Shown: positions 36,034 through 45,349, counted from the stretch's first letter. The stretch is DNA of 64,000 bases from Sphingobacterium psychroaquaticum (GCF_900177625.1 NZ_FXAU01000001.1:922644-986643), one strand, 5' to 3'. Program-made: numbers and translations. The notes: generated by a model not told the origin, from the letters alone.

Positions 36034-38340
36034 CGTTACCTCTAGTTTGCCACCATGTGACAGTTCGCGAAAGGGTAGGCTCAGCATTTTTTGCGGACGC
36101 CCATTGATTTGAACCTTATCGATATAGATTCCATTTTCTTGTGGGTTAGTTATTGAAATGACAAACGGTCGTGGACGAATGTCCTTTGGTAGACTAATGG
36201 TTATCTTATCGAACAGTGGCGTCCCGATTTGAAAACTTGGATCCGCTGCGGTTAATCCTTTTACATCAAATAAACCCATACTCGCCAGTACATACCAAGC
36301 TCCAAGTTGCCCTTGGTCCTCATCCTGTCCATAGCCATAACCATGGACTCCATCGGTACCATAGAATTCATCACAGATTGCACGAACCCACTTTTGACTG
36401 AGGTCGGGCCGATCTGCAAAATTAAATAGCCAGGAGATATGTAGGTTCGGTTGGTTCCCGTGGTTATAGAGCCCTTCAATCCCCGCAAAAGCATCAATAT
36501 GTGTACCGCCCCCAAATACATTTTTCTGCGACACAGTAAATATACTGTCCAAACGATGCACGAAGTTGCGGTGACCGACACGTTTTACCAGTTCTTCGGG
36601 CTCATGTGGCACATAAAAAGTATACTGCCATGCATTACCCTCCTGGAAACCCCGCCACGATTGGAAAGGATTGAATTTATCTAAGAATGCACCCCTGGTG
36701 TCCTTCGGGCGGATAAAGCCTGTTTTTGCGTCATAGAGTGTTCTCCATCCTGTTGACAAGGATACGAATTGTTTATAATCAGCTTGCTTATTCAACGCAC
36801 GGGCAAATTGCGCGGCAGCGGAAGCGGAGAACGCATATTCTAAGGTATGCGAAGCACCAAAGGGAGAGCCTTGCGTCATCAGCTCCGGTGCACCTGTTTC
36901 GTCCGGCACAAACGGTACATATCCGTTCCTGACAAACATCGCCACATCAAGTTTTCCGGCACCCGGAATACGGTCTCGTCCTTCCAGCTCATTCTTACGT
37001 ACTGCGGCATAGGCTTCCTCGATATCGTAGTTCCGGATACCGACATTATACCCAGCGGCGATAGCTAGTCCGGTGAAATTTGTGCCGACGCCAGATACAA
37101 ATTTACTGTTCGCAATACCATCTCCCAGCCAGCCTGCGTCGCGGTAGACCAGGAGTTGGCTTTGTATCCATTCGTTGTAATACTCGGGATAGGCAATAGC
37201 CCAGAGTTGAGTCAGGTTCCAGAAAGCGCCCCAGATGGCATCGGTGTTATAGTGGTGATGGACTGGAATGCCATTTTTGCGTGTAATCTGACCTATGGTG
37301 CCATCATTTTTGGGATAACTTCCATTCACGTCACTCGCCAGTCCACGCCCTAAAAGAGCATGATAAAGGCCGGTATAGAACTTCGTTTTATCCGACGTTT
37401 TACCTCCTTCAACTTGGATGCGCCCCAACATACTATTCCATTTTTGGGTTGCCGCTGTTCTCGCTTGGTCGAAATTCTTCGAACGTCCTTCATGAGCCAG
37501 ATTGTCCTTCGCATTCTCAATCGATGTATACGAAAGCCCTGTCTTTATGGTGATAGCTTCGTTCGCTGCTGTAGTAAAGGTCAGGTATAATCCGGAACCG
37601 GCTCCTTTTATATGCTGTTGACCAGCGATTGCCTTTTGGTCATTGAAAACGCCTACCGCTGTTGGTGATTTGTCTAGTTCTGCATAAAAGTACATTCGTA
37701 TATCAGCGCCCTCTTGGTACTTTTGTACATACACAGGCTGCGTTATTACGTATCCCCAGACACTGTTGTTCGCAAAAAAGACTTCGGCATCTCGCACCGG
37801 CCCACTTTCACCCAACTGATGGCCGATATCGAAGATAATATGCGCGGAATCTGTTTTCGGGAAGGTGTACCGGTGGTATCCAACCCTTTCTGTTGCCGTT
37901 AACTCCGCCACGACATCATATTCCTGAAGCTTTACGCGGTAGTATCCAGCGGTGGCATATTCGTCTTTCTTATCGAACATCGATCTATATCCACTATAGG
38001 GATCTTCGAGTGTTCCGGGTTTGGTTTGTAGTTTTCCTACGGTCGGTGCAAATAGGAGTCCTCCAATTTGGAATTCATGGAAATTCGCGAAACCTTCGAT
38101 GGATTGGTGCCTATCGTCATATCCTACTGCTTCCCATCCAGACTTGTTTCCGTAGCTTCCATTCGTACTTGGTGCCAGCTTGGCCATACCAAATGGCAGC
38201 GCCGCCGGTGTATAAAAAAAGTAACGACTATGTGCAGAACCGATATTCGGGCGTACAAAAGAGGTGTAGTCTGCCTCTTGTGCGTTTACAGAAATGGAGG
38301 ACGCGATACATAGTAAAAGTAATAAATAGAGGTTCTTCAT
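36013..38340 (-). CDS. GH92 family alpha-mannosidase, exported
   Basis: A 775-residue glycoside hydrolase with signal peptide ending at VNAQ. GH92 enzymes are calcium-dependent exo-alpha-mannosidases. Seen: the N-terminal beta-sandwich with VRPNIGSAHSRYFF and LPFGMAKLAPSTNG, and the (alpha/alpha)6 domain ending in the active-site region VHGYGYGQDEDQGQLGAWYV. Probably releases mannose from glycans in the periplasm. It is divergent from the glycosidase-like gene at 38567, with operators in the shared upstream region that match those of the GntR/MFS gene pair. Confidence 0.93.
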   Translation of the reverse strand: MKNLYLLLLLCIASSISVNAQEADYTSFVRPNIGSAHSRYFFYTPAALPFGMAKLAPSTNGSYGNKSGWEAVGYDDRHQSIEGFANFHEFQIGGLLFAPTVGKLQTKPGTLEDPYSGYRSMFDKKDEYATAGYYRVKLQEYDVVAELTATERVGYHRYTFPKTDSAHIIFDIGHQLGESGPVRDAEVFFANNSVWGYVITQPVYVQKYQEGADIRMYFYAELDKSPTAVGVFNDQKAIAGQQHIKGAGSGLYLTFTTAANEAITIKTGLSYTSIENAKDNLAHEGRSKNFDQARTAATQKWNSMLGRIQVEGGKTSDKTKFYTGLYHALLGRGLASDVNGSYPKNDGTIGQITRKNGIPVHHHYNTDAIWGAFWNLTQLWAIAYPEYYNEWIQSQLLVYRDAGWLGDGIANSKFVSGVGTNFTGLAIAAGYNVGIRNYDIEEAYAAVRKNELEGRDRIPGAGKLDVAMFVRNGYVPFVPDETGAPELMTQGSPFGASHTLEYAFSASAAAQFARALNKQADYKQFVSLSTGWRTLYDAKTGFIRPKDTRGAFLDKFNPFQSWRGFQEGNAWQYTFYVPHEPEELVKRVGHRNFVHRLDSIFTVSQKNVFGGGTHIDAFAGIEGLYNHGNQPNLHISWLFNFADRPDLSQKWVRAICDEFYGTDGVHGYGYGQDEDQGQLGAWYVLASMGLFDVKGLTAADPSFQIGTPLFDKITISLPKDIRPRPFVISITNPQENGIYIDKVQINGRPQKMLSLPFRELSHGGKLEVTKKASHF

Positions 38341-38385
38341 GGTGAAAAAAATATTGTTTTATTGCAAATTAAGATCTTTCAAGTA

Positions 38386-38400
38386 TTGTATGTATATACA
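38386..38400. promoter_or_regulatory. Putative GntR operator 1 (upstream of GH92)
   Basis: TTGTATGTATATACA shares 14 of 15 bases with operator 2 (38531-38545) and contains the palindrome ATGTATATACAT. It lies 46 nt upstream of the GH92 start codon. Confidence 0.65.
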
Positions 38401-38530
38401 TTATTGTTTATAATGGTCCATTACGCTGCAGTTTTTGGTCGCGTAGAGTTCATTTGTCATACGCTGCAACAGCAACTTTTCTTGTAAAAATTATGTTAGA
38501 TAGTGCAATATATAAAATTTAGTCTTAAAC

Positions 38531-38546
38531 TTGTATGTACATACAA
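38531..38546. promoter_or_regulatory. Putative GntR operator 2 (upstream of glycosidase-like gene)
   Basis: TTGTATGTACATACAA is a perfect 16-bp palindrome. A near -7 box TAAACTTG (38526-38533) overlaps it, so a bound regulator would block transcription. It also overlaps the farthest upstream TTG start, which is therefore unlikely to be used. Confidence 0.7.
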
Positions 38547-38566
38547 ATTATAAATCAACTTATATA

Positions 38567-39892
38567 GTGACATTATTTCAAGAGAGAAAAAATGCTGTTC
38601 TTGTCTGTGGTTTTATGCTTCTGATGGGGCTTACTGCTTGCAAATCGCAGCAGATACCAGAAAACAAACGTTTGGCACAGGAGATTTTGAATGACCAGCG
38701 CTTTGTTGAGGTAGATCGCCTGGCACGTTCGGTGATTAAGGAAGGTTTTAATGCCGGAAGCGGATATTCTCAAATCTGGGCAAGAGATCTCAATACCTTT
38801 ATTGAAACGGCACTCGAGGAGCGCTCCTCTTCGGAAGTGCGTGGTGCTATTTTGTTATTCTTTGCGTTGCAGCAAGCCAATGGAGAGATGGTGGATGGGT
38901 ATGTGGTGAAGAAAGACTTTACATGGAACGATGACACACCTTATTATGCGGAAACGGCACCAGAGCATGTTGGCTTTAAGAATACGGTGGAGACCGATCA
39001 AGAAACATCGCTTATTCAGCTGCTTGGTAAATACATCCAGAAGACGGGCGACTATAGCATTCTTGAGGAAAAGATTGGCGACAAAACAGTTATGGCACGT
39101 ATCGAGTGGATGTTGGATTACCTGCGGAAAGAACGTTTCAACACGAAATATGGCCTGCTGTGGGGCGCTATGACCGCCGATTGGGGAGATGTGCAGCCGC
39201 ATGATGATTTTGGCTGTGATTGGAACAGCCTTTCGCATGAAGCAATTGATGTGTATGACAATGCTATGCTGATCATTGCTTTACAATACATGGCTGATTT
39301 TGCAAAAAAACACCCTAAAAGTAAAGAATGGGCGAAGTGGAAGGACGAGATCGCGAGAAATACACGGAAGCATCTTTGGGATAAGCAGAAACAAAAGTTT
39401 ATTCCACACCTTTACCCCAATGGTTCACCACTTCCTGCAGGTTTTGATGAAAATGAGATTCACTACCATGGTGGTACCGCCGTGGCGATTGAGGCCGGCC
39501 TCTTATCGAAGGCTGAAATTGCTGTAGTGAATAAGCAAATGGTAGAGAATGTGAGGCTTTCGGGGATGCCGAGTATAGGCTTAACACTTTACCCAACATA
39601 TCCCAAAGGTTTCTTCCGGGGCTGGATGTCGGATCCCTATGCGTATCAGAATGGAGGCGATTGGACTTGGTTTGGAGGGCGTATGATTCAGCAATTAATA
39701 AAGCATGGCTTTGTTAAGGAGGCATATACAGAAGTGCGTCCAATGATTGAACGGGTCATCAAGAATCAAGGTTTTCATGAATGGTACGGTAAAGGTGATA
39801 TACCCAGTGGATCCGGGAAATTTAAAGGTGCTGCTGGGGTGCTAAGTACGTCGATCGCAATGTTCAACGATTGGGCCAGCGAGGTGAAATAA
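38567..39892 (+). CDS. lipoprotein with (alpha/alpha)6-type glycosidase-like fold, paralog A
   Basis: About 441 residues from GTG at 38567, which gives a normal lipoprotein signal (hydrophobic VLVCGFMLLMGLTAC; Cys at about 25). The body is alternating helices with conserved Trp/Asp motifs: IWARDLNTFIE, NTVETDQETSLIQLLGK, YGLLWGAMTADWGDVQP, YHGGTAVAIEAGLL and GGDWTWFGGRMIQQLI. These recur in the paralog at 42120. I recognise a six-hairpin glycosidase shape but no CAZy family. Candidate catalytic acids are the Asp of ARDLN and of ADWGD. Substrate inferred from the locus to be a mannoside. Confidence 0.75.
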   Translation: MTLFQERKNAVLVCGFMLLMGLTACKSQQIPENKRLAQEILNDQRFVEVDRLARSVIKEGFNAGSGYSQIWARDLNTFIETALEERSSSEVRGAILLFFALQQANGEMVDGYVVKKDFTWNDDTPYYAETAPEHVGFKNTVETDQETSLIQLLGKYIQKTGDYSILEEKIGDKTVMARIEWMLDYLRKERFNTKYGLLWGAMTADWGDVQPHDDFGCDWNSLSHEAIDVYDNAMLIIALQYMADFAKKHPKSKEWAKWKDEIARNTRKHLWDKQKQKFIPHLYPNGSPLPAGFDENEIHYHGGTAVAIEAGLLSKAEIAVVNKQMVENVRLSGMPSIGLTLYPTYPKGFFRGWMSDPYAYQNGGDWTWFGGRMIQQLIKHGFVKEAYTEVRPMIERVIKNQGFHEWYGKGDIPSGSGKFKGAAGVLSTSIAMFNDWASEVK

Positions 39893-39895
39893 AAT

Positions 39896-39921
39896 AAAAA
39901 AGGGACATCAGTCCCTTTTTT
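39896..39921. terminator. Bidirectional terminator between glycosidase-like gene and gntR
   Basis: AAAAAGGGAC pairs with GTCCCTTTTT around ATCA, T runs on both strands, convergent genes on both sides. Confidence 0.85.
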
Positions 39922-39925
39922 ATTT

Positions 39926-40660
39926 TTAGTAATCTCTTCGACTCTCCACGGTATAGGTGAAGCTTTCGGCACGATAGAAGCCTAAATTATATTCGATGGG
40001 GTGTCCGTCACGATCGTATACAAAACGCTTCCTCGATAAGATAGGAGCCCCTTGCCCGATTTCAAGTTTACTTGCAATAAATTTGTCCGCTGGTTTTGCA
40101 TCGATCTCTTCTTGTGAAAGATCCGCGAAAACTTGATATTCATGCTCTAAAATTTCATATAAGGGCCGTTTAAAGTCCTCTTCTCCCGTCAGTCCAATGG
40201 AAGGATTAAAGTACGATATAAAATAAACAAAAGGGTCGTCAGCCTCACCACGTAAGCGCTCTAGCTTCAATACTTTTTGATCTTCTTTGATGGCAAAAAA
40301 TTGTGCAATATGTGCTTCAGGCACCACCCAACTTATATGAAGCTCAAAATTCCTGACCTCCATGCCTCTGTTTTTCATTTCCTGTGAAAAACTGAGCCAA
40401 TTTTTTGATTTCGAACTGAACTTAGTCGTTACCACCTTCGTGCCGATACCTTTTTTACGTGTCAAAAGTCCCTCAAAAACCAATTTATTGATAGCTAAGC
40501 GAAGGGTCGTACGCGATATCTTTAAGTGCTGTGCCAGCTCCACTTCATTGGGAAGCAGTTTGCCATTTACATAATCCGTTTGCTTAATGATGTCGCGCAA
40601 CAACATTTCAGCTTGTATATGTAGAGGTATTGGACTGTTATGATCGATTTGAAGATTCAT
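39926..40660 (-). CDS. GntR-family regulator, HutC subfamily (UTRA domain)
   Basis: A 244-residue regulator: winged HTH at 12-78 (LPNEVELAQHLKISRTTLRLAINKL), then a UTRA ligand domain (about 95-240) with VLKLERLRGEADDPFVYF and EIGQGAPILSRKRFVYD. It sits between the glycosidase-like gene and the divergent MFS gene. Three copies of WTGTATGTAYATAYA lie before GH92, the glycosidase-like gene and the MFS transporter, so this protein probably governs all three units, responding to mannose or a phosphorylated derivative. Confidence 0.9.
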   Translation of the reverse strand: MNLQIDHNSPIPLHIQAEMLLRDIIKQTDYVNGKLLPNEVELAQHLKISRTTLRLAINKLVFEGLLTRKKGIGTKVVTTKFSSKSKNWLSFSQEMKNRGMEVRNFELHISWVVPEAHIAQFFAIKEDQKVLKLERLRGEADDPFVYFISYFNPSIGLTGEEDFKRPLYEILEHEYQVFADLSQEEIDAKPADKFIASKLEIGQGAPILSRKRFVYDRDGHPIEYNLGFYRAESFTYTVESRRDY

Positions 40661-40731
40661 CTGATTTTATTTCGTAACTAAAATAGGATTTTTTTTGGAT
40701 ATTTTAAAAAAAAGAACCTATGTTTGTCTAT

Positions 40732-40746
40732 ATGTATGTACATATA
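40732..40746. promoter_or_regulatory. Putative GntR operator 3 (gntR/MFS intergenic)
   Basis: ATGTATGTACATATA matches operator 2 at 13 of 15 bases and contains the palindrome TATGTACATA. TTTG at 40723-40726 lies just upstream, so the site sits between -33 and -7 of the MFS promoter. Confidence 0.65.
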
Positions 40747-40769
40747 AAATTATGATCCAATTATAACGT

Positions 40770-42107
40770 ATGAATACGCTTTTCAAACTTATTATCGCTA
40801 CAGTATCCTTGGGAGGTTTTCTTTTCGGTTTTGATATGGCCGTTATTTCGGGCACGATTCCCTTAATTCGGGATAGTTTTCAGTTGACTCCGGTTCAAGA
40901 AGGTTTTTTTGTGTCCTCTGCACTGGTTGGCTGTATTATCGGTGTGCTTTTCGCCGGTGCGTGGAGTAATCGCTTTGGTCGTAAGCCCACCTTGTTGATC
41001 GCTGCTGTGCTTTTTTTGATTTCTGCTTTCGGTTGTAGCTATGGTAATAATTTCGAAGTAGTCCTGTTAAATCGTTGGATCGGGGGCGTCGGTGTCGGGA
41101 TCGCTTCGATAGTCGTTCCTCTTTACATTGCGGAGATCTCGCCATACAAGTATCGCGGTCGCATGGTAACACTTTACCAACTGGCGATCACGATCGGTAT
41201 TTTGTGCGCATACTTGAGTAATGCCCTTATCGTAAACAACAACCTGCTCATCTTAGGGGAGACTTGGCGCACGATGTTTTTGGCGGGAGCCGTACCTTCT
41301 TTCTTATTGGGGGTGGGATTGTTCTTTGTGCCGGAAAGCCCACGTTGGTTAATGAATAAAGGGCGATACGATCAAGCATTAGCTTGTTATAAGCGTTTAC
41401 AGATTGAAGCCGAACAAAGGGAACCGGAAGTCCAAGCTACGACACAGGCGTCGCTGTTTGCTCCGATGTACCGCACGGCTTTGTTGCTCGGGCTTTTGTT
41501 GCCTTTGTTTTCACAATTAAGCGGCATCAACGCCATCGTATATTTTGGTCCCAGTATTCTGATCGAATCGGGACTATCGATAAGTAACTCCTTCCATGCC
41601 CAAGTATTTTTTGGTTTAGCGAATGTGGTTTTTACATGTTTCGCGATTTGGAAGGTAGATTCCTGGGGAAGGCGCCCGTTATATCTTTTGGGGACGGCGG
41701 GCGCCACAGCAAGCCTTTTGTTAAGTGGCTGGTTCTTGGGGCAAGATATGACGTTGTACAGTAATTTTCTCATTGCGTCCATTTTGTGCTTTATGTTCTT
41801 TTTTGCGATGTCCATCGGGCCATTGAAGTTTGTCGTTGCGTCAGAGATCTTTCCTACAGCGATCCGAACACGCGCCATGACACTTAGTATCCTCGTGATG
41901 TGGGGCGCAGATACGCTGGTTGGTCAATTGACGCCCGTGCTGTTAGATCGCTTAGGAAGCATGTTTACCTTTTGGTTGTTTGCCCTGTTTTGTGCAATAG
42001 CATTTGTGACTGTGTACATGTTGCTTCCGGAAACCAAGGGAAAAACCTTAGAAGAGATTGAACAACACTGGCAAGTGAAGCATCGACGAAAGATAAACCA
42101 AGAATAA
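40770..42107 (+). CDS. sugar porter of the MFS superfamily
   Basis: A 445-residue carrier with 12 TM helices. Family marks: GFLFGFDMAVISGTIPLI in TM1, NRFGRKP in loop 2-3, VPESPRWLMNKGR after TM6, DSWGRRPLYLLG in loop 8-9 and LPETKGKTLEEIEQHW at the C-terminus. First gene of MFS - glycosidase paralog B - manA (gaps 12 and 21 bp). Imports a monosaccharide by proton symport or facilitated flow; mannose is the likely substrate from context. Confidence 0.92.
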   Translation: MNTLFKLIIATVSLGGFLFGFDMAVISGTIPLIRDSFQLTPVQEGFFVSSALVGCIIGVLFAGAWSNRFGRKPTLLIAAVLFLISAFGCSYGNNFEVVLLNRWIGGVGVGIASIVVPLYIAEISPYKYRGRMVTLYQLAITIGILCAYLSNALIVNNNLLILGETWRTMFLAGAVPSFLLGVGLFFVPESPRWLMNKGRYDQALACYKRLQIEAEQREPEVQATTQASLFAPMYRTALLLGLLLPLFSQLSGINAIVYFGPSILIESGLSISNSFHAQVFFGLANVVFTCFAIWKVDSWGRRPLYLLGTAGATASLLLSGWFLGQDMTLYSNFLIASILCFMFFFAMSIGPLKFVVASEIFPTAIRTRAMTLSILVMWGADTLVGQLTPVLLDRLGSMFTFWLFALFCAIAFVTVYMLLPETKGKTLEEIEQHWQVKHRRKINQE

Positions 42108-42119
42108 GACAATCACCTT

Positions 42120-43454
42120 ATGAAACAAATAGACATTATGAAGTACAAAAATTTTCTATGGACAGCCTTAGCTGTGGCCACGATAAGCTCGGCTGTGCAA
42201 GGGCAGGCGCGGATGTCGGATACCCTACAGCAGAGTATCAGATCTTCCAGCAAATTAACACAGGTTACCCAGATGGCAGAGAAGCTTGTTCAGTCTGGTT
42301 TTACGGCAGGTGATGGCTACGGTGAGGTATGGATTAGGGACTTGAACTCTTTTGTTGAACTTTCTACCAAGGTGAATGGTCAGGAGCGCACACGGGAAGC
42401 TTTGTTGATGTTTTTTAAGTTTCAGCAACCGGATGGAAATATTCCAGATGGCTATATTCCAGCGGCGCGTGCTGGCGCGGGCTATGTATATCAAACATCA
42501 CCCTATGAACCCGATTATAGGTCGCACAAAAATACCGTCGAAACCGATCAGGAAACTTCGTTGATACAAGCGGTACATAAATACATTCAGGCGACCGGTG
42601 ATCGTGCGTTCTTGCACATAAAGGTGGGAGATAGGACGGTCGCCGATCGCATGCATGATGCGCTCCAATACTTGCTCGATGATCGCTTTAACGCCAAATA
42701 CGGCCTCCTTTGGGGGGCAACGACGGTGGATTGGGGAGATGTGCAACCGGAGCACGAATGGGGCGTTGCATTGGATAGCTCCTCGCACCCGGCTATCGAT
42801 ATCTATGATAATGCGATGTTCGTCATTGCCATCAACAATTATTTGGACTTGATCGATGATCGTTCACGACAGGTGTATTGGACGAAAGTGGGCCATGATA
42901 TTACGAAGAATACGCGTAAATATTTGTGGGATAAAAAACGACAGAAATACCGTCCACATATCTATCTGGATAAAGGGTCACCATTTCCAAATACATTCGA
43001 TGAAGAAGAGATATACTACCATGGCGGAACATTTACGGCCATCGAGGCTGGTTTTCTGACGAAAAAGGAAATCCGTGAAGCCTATCTTCGGATGCAGGAC
43101 AATGTTAAAAAATCGGGTGCACCATCAATCGGACTAACCGTTTATCCGCCCTATCCGAATGGAACTTTTGAGAATAAGGGGTTGGGTGAATATAGCTACC
43201 AAAATGGAGGCGATTGGACTTGGTTTGGGGGGCGTATGGTGCAGCAACTAATCCGGGTTGGGATGTACGAGGAGGCCTATGAAGCCTTGGCGCCCATGGT
43301 CGATCTGGTATTGGATCATAAGGGATTCTATGAGTGGTGGACCCGTGATGGCAAGCCCGCTGGATCAGCCAGCTTTAGAGGGGCCGCCGGTGTCCTTTGG
43401 AAAAGCATAGAGATGCTTCATGAACAAGCAGATAGTAATAAAAGTAAACAATAA
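42120..43454 (+). CDS. exported (alpha/alpha)6-type glycosidase-like protein, paralog B
   Basis: A 444-residue protein with signal peptide ending near VQGQ; ATG at 42138 (MKYKNFLW) is an alternative start. No lipobox, so unlike paralog A it is probably free in the periplasm. Shares the motif series of paralog A: VWIRDLNSFVE, NTVETDQETSLIQAVHK, YGLLWGATTVDWGDVQP, YHGGTFTAIEAGFL, GGDWTWFGGRMVQQLI and FRGAAGVLWKSIEML. Likely the same fold and chemistry with a different substrate or location. Middle gene of the MFS-manA operon. CAZy family not recognised. Confidence 0.75.
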   Translation: MKQIDIMKYKNFLWTALAVATISSAVQGQARMSDTLQQSIRSSSKLTQVTQMAEKLVQSGFTAGDGYGEVWIRDLNSFVELSTKVNGQERTREALLMFFKFQQPDGNIPDGYIPAARAGAGYVYQTSPYEPDYRSHKNTVETDQETSLIQAVHKYIQATGDRAFLHIKVGDRTVADRMHDALQYLLDDRFNAKYGLLWGATTVDWGDVQPEHEWGVALDSSSHPAIDIYDNAMFVIAINNYLDLIDDRSRQVYWTKVGHDITKNTRKYLWDKKRQKYRPHIYLDKGSPFPNTFDEEEIYYHGGTFTAIEAGFLTKKEIREAYLRMQDNVKKSGAPSIGLTVYPPYPNGTFENKGLGEYSYQNGGDWTWFGGRMVQQLIRVGMYEEAYEALAPMVDLVLDHKGFYEWWTRDGKPAGSASFRGAAGVLWKSIEMLHEQADSNKSKQ

Positions 43455-43475
43455 TTTTAATCAAGTACCTTTATC

Positions 43476-45206
43476 ATGCGTATATCTAATTACGATAAAT
43501 ATCCTGCGACAGCGCTTTCAGGCTTTATGCGTTGCGGCTGGGACGATATCGTTTCCTCCTTTTCCGAAGAGCTGTCTGTGCATCCTGTTTTGGCAATCGA
43601 AACTTATGTCGGCATACATGAAGCTGAAATTGAAACAGCCCTAGACACATTGCGTCCGAGTTTGTTCATACGGATGCGTGATTTGTATAAAAGTGAAGAT
43701 GACGTCCGCGCATTAACGCAGCGGTTTGTTACGGACGATCCTATTTTTGGTTACCGTACTGCACTGACTTTAGTGGATTTTTTTGATAGCGATAAGCTCG
43801 CTGCGGCCAAGCGCCTTGTCGCGCAGTCTGCCGGGATTACGGTTGTCGTAGGAGCAGGAGCCTCGTTGATTGTCCCGGATACGGCATGCTTAGTTTTTGC
43901 CGATTTGGCACGTTGGGAACATCAGGAACGTATGCGCCGTGAACGTGTTACAGCGTTGGGGATTGATAACCATAAAGAGGCCTTCTCCAGTCAACATAAA
44001 CGAGCTTACTTCAACGATTGGCTGGTCTGTGACGCACACAAAGAACAGCTATTTGCCAAGGTTTCTTATTGGCTAGATACGCACATTCCCCATCAACCGA
44101 AACTTATCGATGCCGATACGTTTATGTCGGGCATTCAAAAAACCGTTAGTCAGCCTTTTCGCGTGGTGCCGTATTTTGCACCGGCGCCCTGGGGTGGGCA
44201 ATGGATGAAGGAGGTGTTTGATCTAGATAAGGAGGAGGTGAACTATGGTTGGTGTTTCGACTGTGTTCCGGAAGAAAACAGTTTGTTCTTTACTGTTAAT
44301 GGGGTGCGTTTTGAGCTGCCATCTATCAATGTGGTATTGTTGGAGAGTCGTGCGCTACTGGGGGAGGTTGTGGAGTCTCGATTCGGTAAAGATTTTCCGA
44401 TTCGTTTTGACTTTCTAGATACCATGGGTGGGGGATACCTCAGCTTTCAGGTTCATCCTACAACTGACTTTATCCGTAAACAGTTTGGGATGAATTATAC
44501 GCAGGACGAGAGTTACTATATGATGGAGGCTAAACCAGATGCTACGGTATATTTGGGCTTACGCAACGACATTGACCGCGATCAAATGTCGGCCGACCTA
44601 CGGGCCGCTGCCCGTGGGGAGCTGGTTTTTGATGCCGCGAAATATTCGAATCGTTTGCCTGCCGCAAAGCATGATCATTTCTTGATTCCGGCAGGCACCG
44701 TGCATTGTTCGGGACCTGAGGGGGTGGTTTTGGAGATTAGCGCGACACCGAATCATTTTACTTTTAAAATGTGGGACTGGGAACGCTTGGGATTAAATGG
44801 TAAGCCGCGACCTATTAACGTCGAGCGTGGTCTTCAGGTTATCGATTGGTCGCGTGATACGGATTATACGATGGCACAGTTGGTGAATGCGGTCGTGCCA
44901 ATCGCGCAAGGTGATGGTTGGGTGGAGGAGAAGACGGGTTTGCATGCAAATGAATTTATTGAGACCCGCCGTCATCGCTTTACCACCACTGTTAAGCACG
45001 ATACGTTAGGTGGCGTTCAGGTCATCAACTTAGTAGAAGGGGAAGAGGTTATTGTAGAAAGTGAGGAAGGACGCTTTTCGCCCTTTATCGTGCATTATGC
45101 AGAGACTTTCATTGTTCCTGCACAGCTCGGTGCATATACCATTAGACCCTACGGTTTGTCAGCAGGTAAAATGTGCACGACCTTGAAAGCTTTTGTACGC
45201 GTATAG
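43476..45206 (+). CDS. manA: class I mannose-6-phosphate isomerase with N-terminal extra domain
   Basis: A 576-residue protein. The C-terminal about 350 residues form the cupin-type isomerase (FRVVPYFAPAPWGGQWMKE, the zinc site GGGYLSFQVHP and later Glu, LIPAGTVHCSG), converting mannose-6-phosphate to fructose-6-phosphate. The N-terminal about 215 residues are a nucleoside-kinase-like domain (GITVVVGAGASLI, DLARWEHQERMRRER, YFNDWLVCDAHKEQL) whose P-loop lacks the GKS/T, so it is probably not a working kinase. Last gene of the mannoside operon, followed by a terminator. Confidence 0.88.
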   Translation: MRISNYDKYPATALSGFMRCGWDDIVSSFSEELSVHPVLAIETYVGIHEAEIETALDTLRPSLFIRMRDLYKSEDDVRALTQRFVTDDPIFGYRTALTLVDFFDSDKLAAAKRLVAQSAGITVVVGAGASLIVPDTACLVFADLARWEHQERMRRERVTALGIDNHKEAFSSQHKRAYFNDWLVCDAHKEQLFAKVSYWLDTHIPHQPKLIDADTFMSGIQKTVSQPFRVVPYFAPAPWGGQWMKEVFDLDKEEVNYGWCFDCVPEENSLFFTVNGVRFELPSINVVLLESRALLGEVVESRFGKDFPIRFDFLDTMGGGYLSFQVHPTTDFIRKQFGMNYTQDESYYMMEAKPDATVYLGLRNDIDRDQMSADLRAAARGELVFDAAKYSNRLPAAKHDHFLIPAGTVHCSGPEGVVLEISATPNHFTFKMWDWERLGLNGKPRPINVERGLQVIDWSRDTDYTMAQLVNAVVPIAQGDGWVEEKTGLHANEFIETRRHRFTTTVKHDTLGGVQVINLVEGEEVIVESEEGRFSPFIVHYAETFIVPAQLGAYTIRPYGLSAGKMCTTLKAFVRV

Positions 45207-45219
45207 TGTGTTCTGTTTC

Positions 45220-45264
45220 TATTCCGGTTTAGGACAATTTGGTGGCTAGACCGGAATATTTTTT
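45220..45264 (+). terminator. Terminator of the MFS-manA operon
   Basis: TATTCCGGTTTAG pairs with CTAGACCGGAATA with one G-U pair, then TTTTTT. Confidence 0.85.
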
Positions 45265-45309
45265 ACATTTGGACTAATTTTACGGTGTAAAATCATAGGA
45301 CCGAATCCC

Positions 45310-45317
45310 TATATTTG
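45310..45317 (+). promoter_or_regulatory. -7 box (TATATTTG) of the lipocalin-like gene
   Basis: Exact -7 consensus 32 nt before the ATG; no TTTG at the expected -33 distance. Confidence 0.5.
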
Positions 45318-45349
45318 CAACAGGTGATGATAAATTAAACTTTCCGTCT

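Noticed and set aside
36853..38345. Several long plus-strand frames opposite GH92
   Set aside because: They are antisense shadows of a clear GH92 gene, with no domain content.
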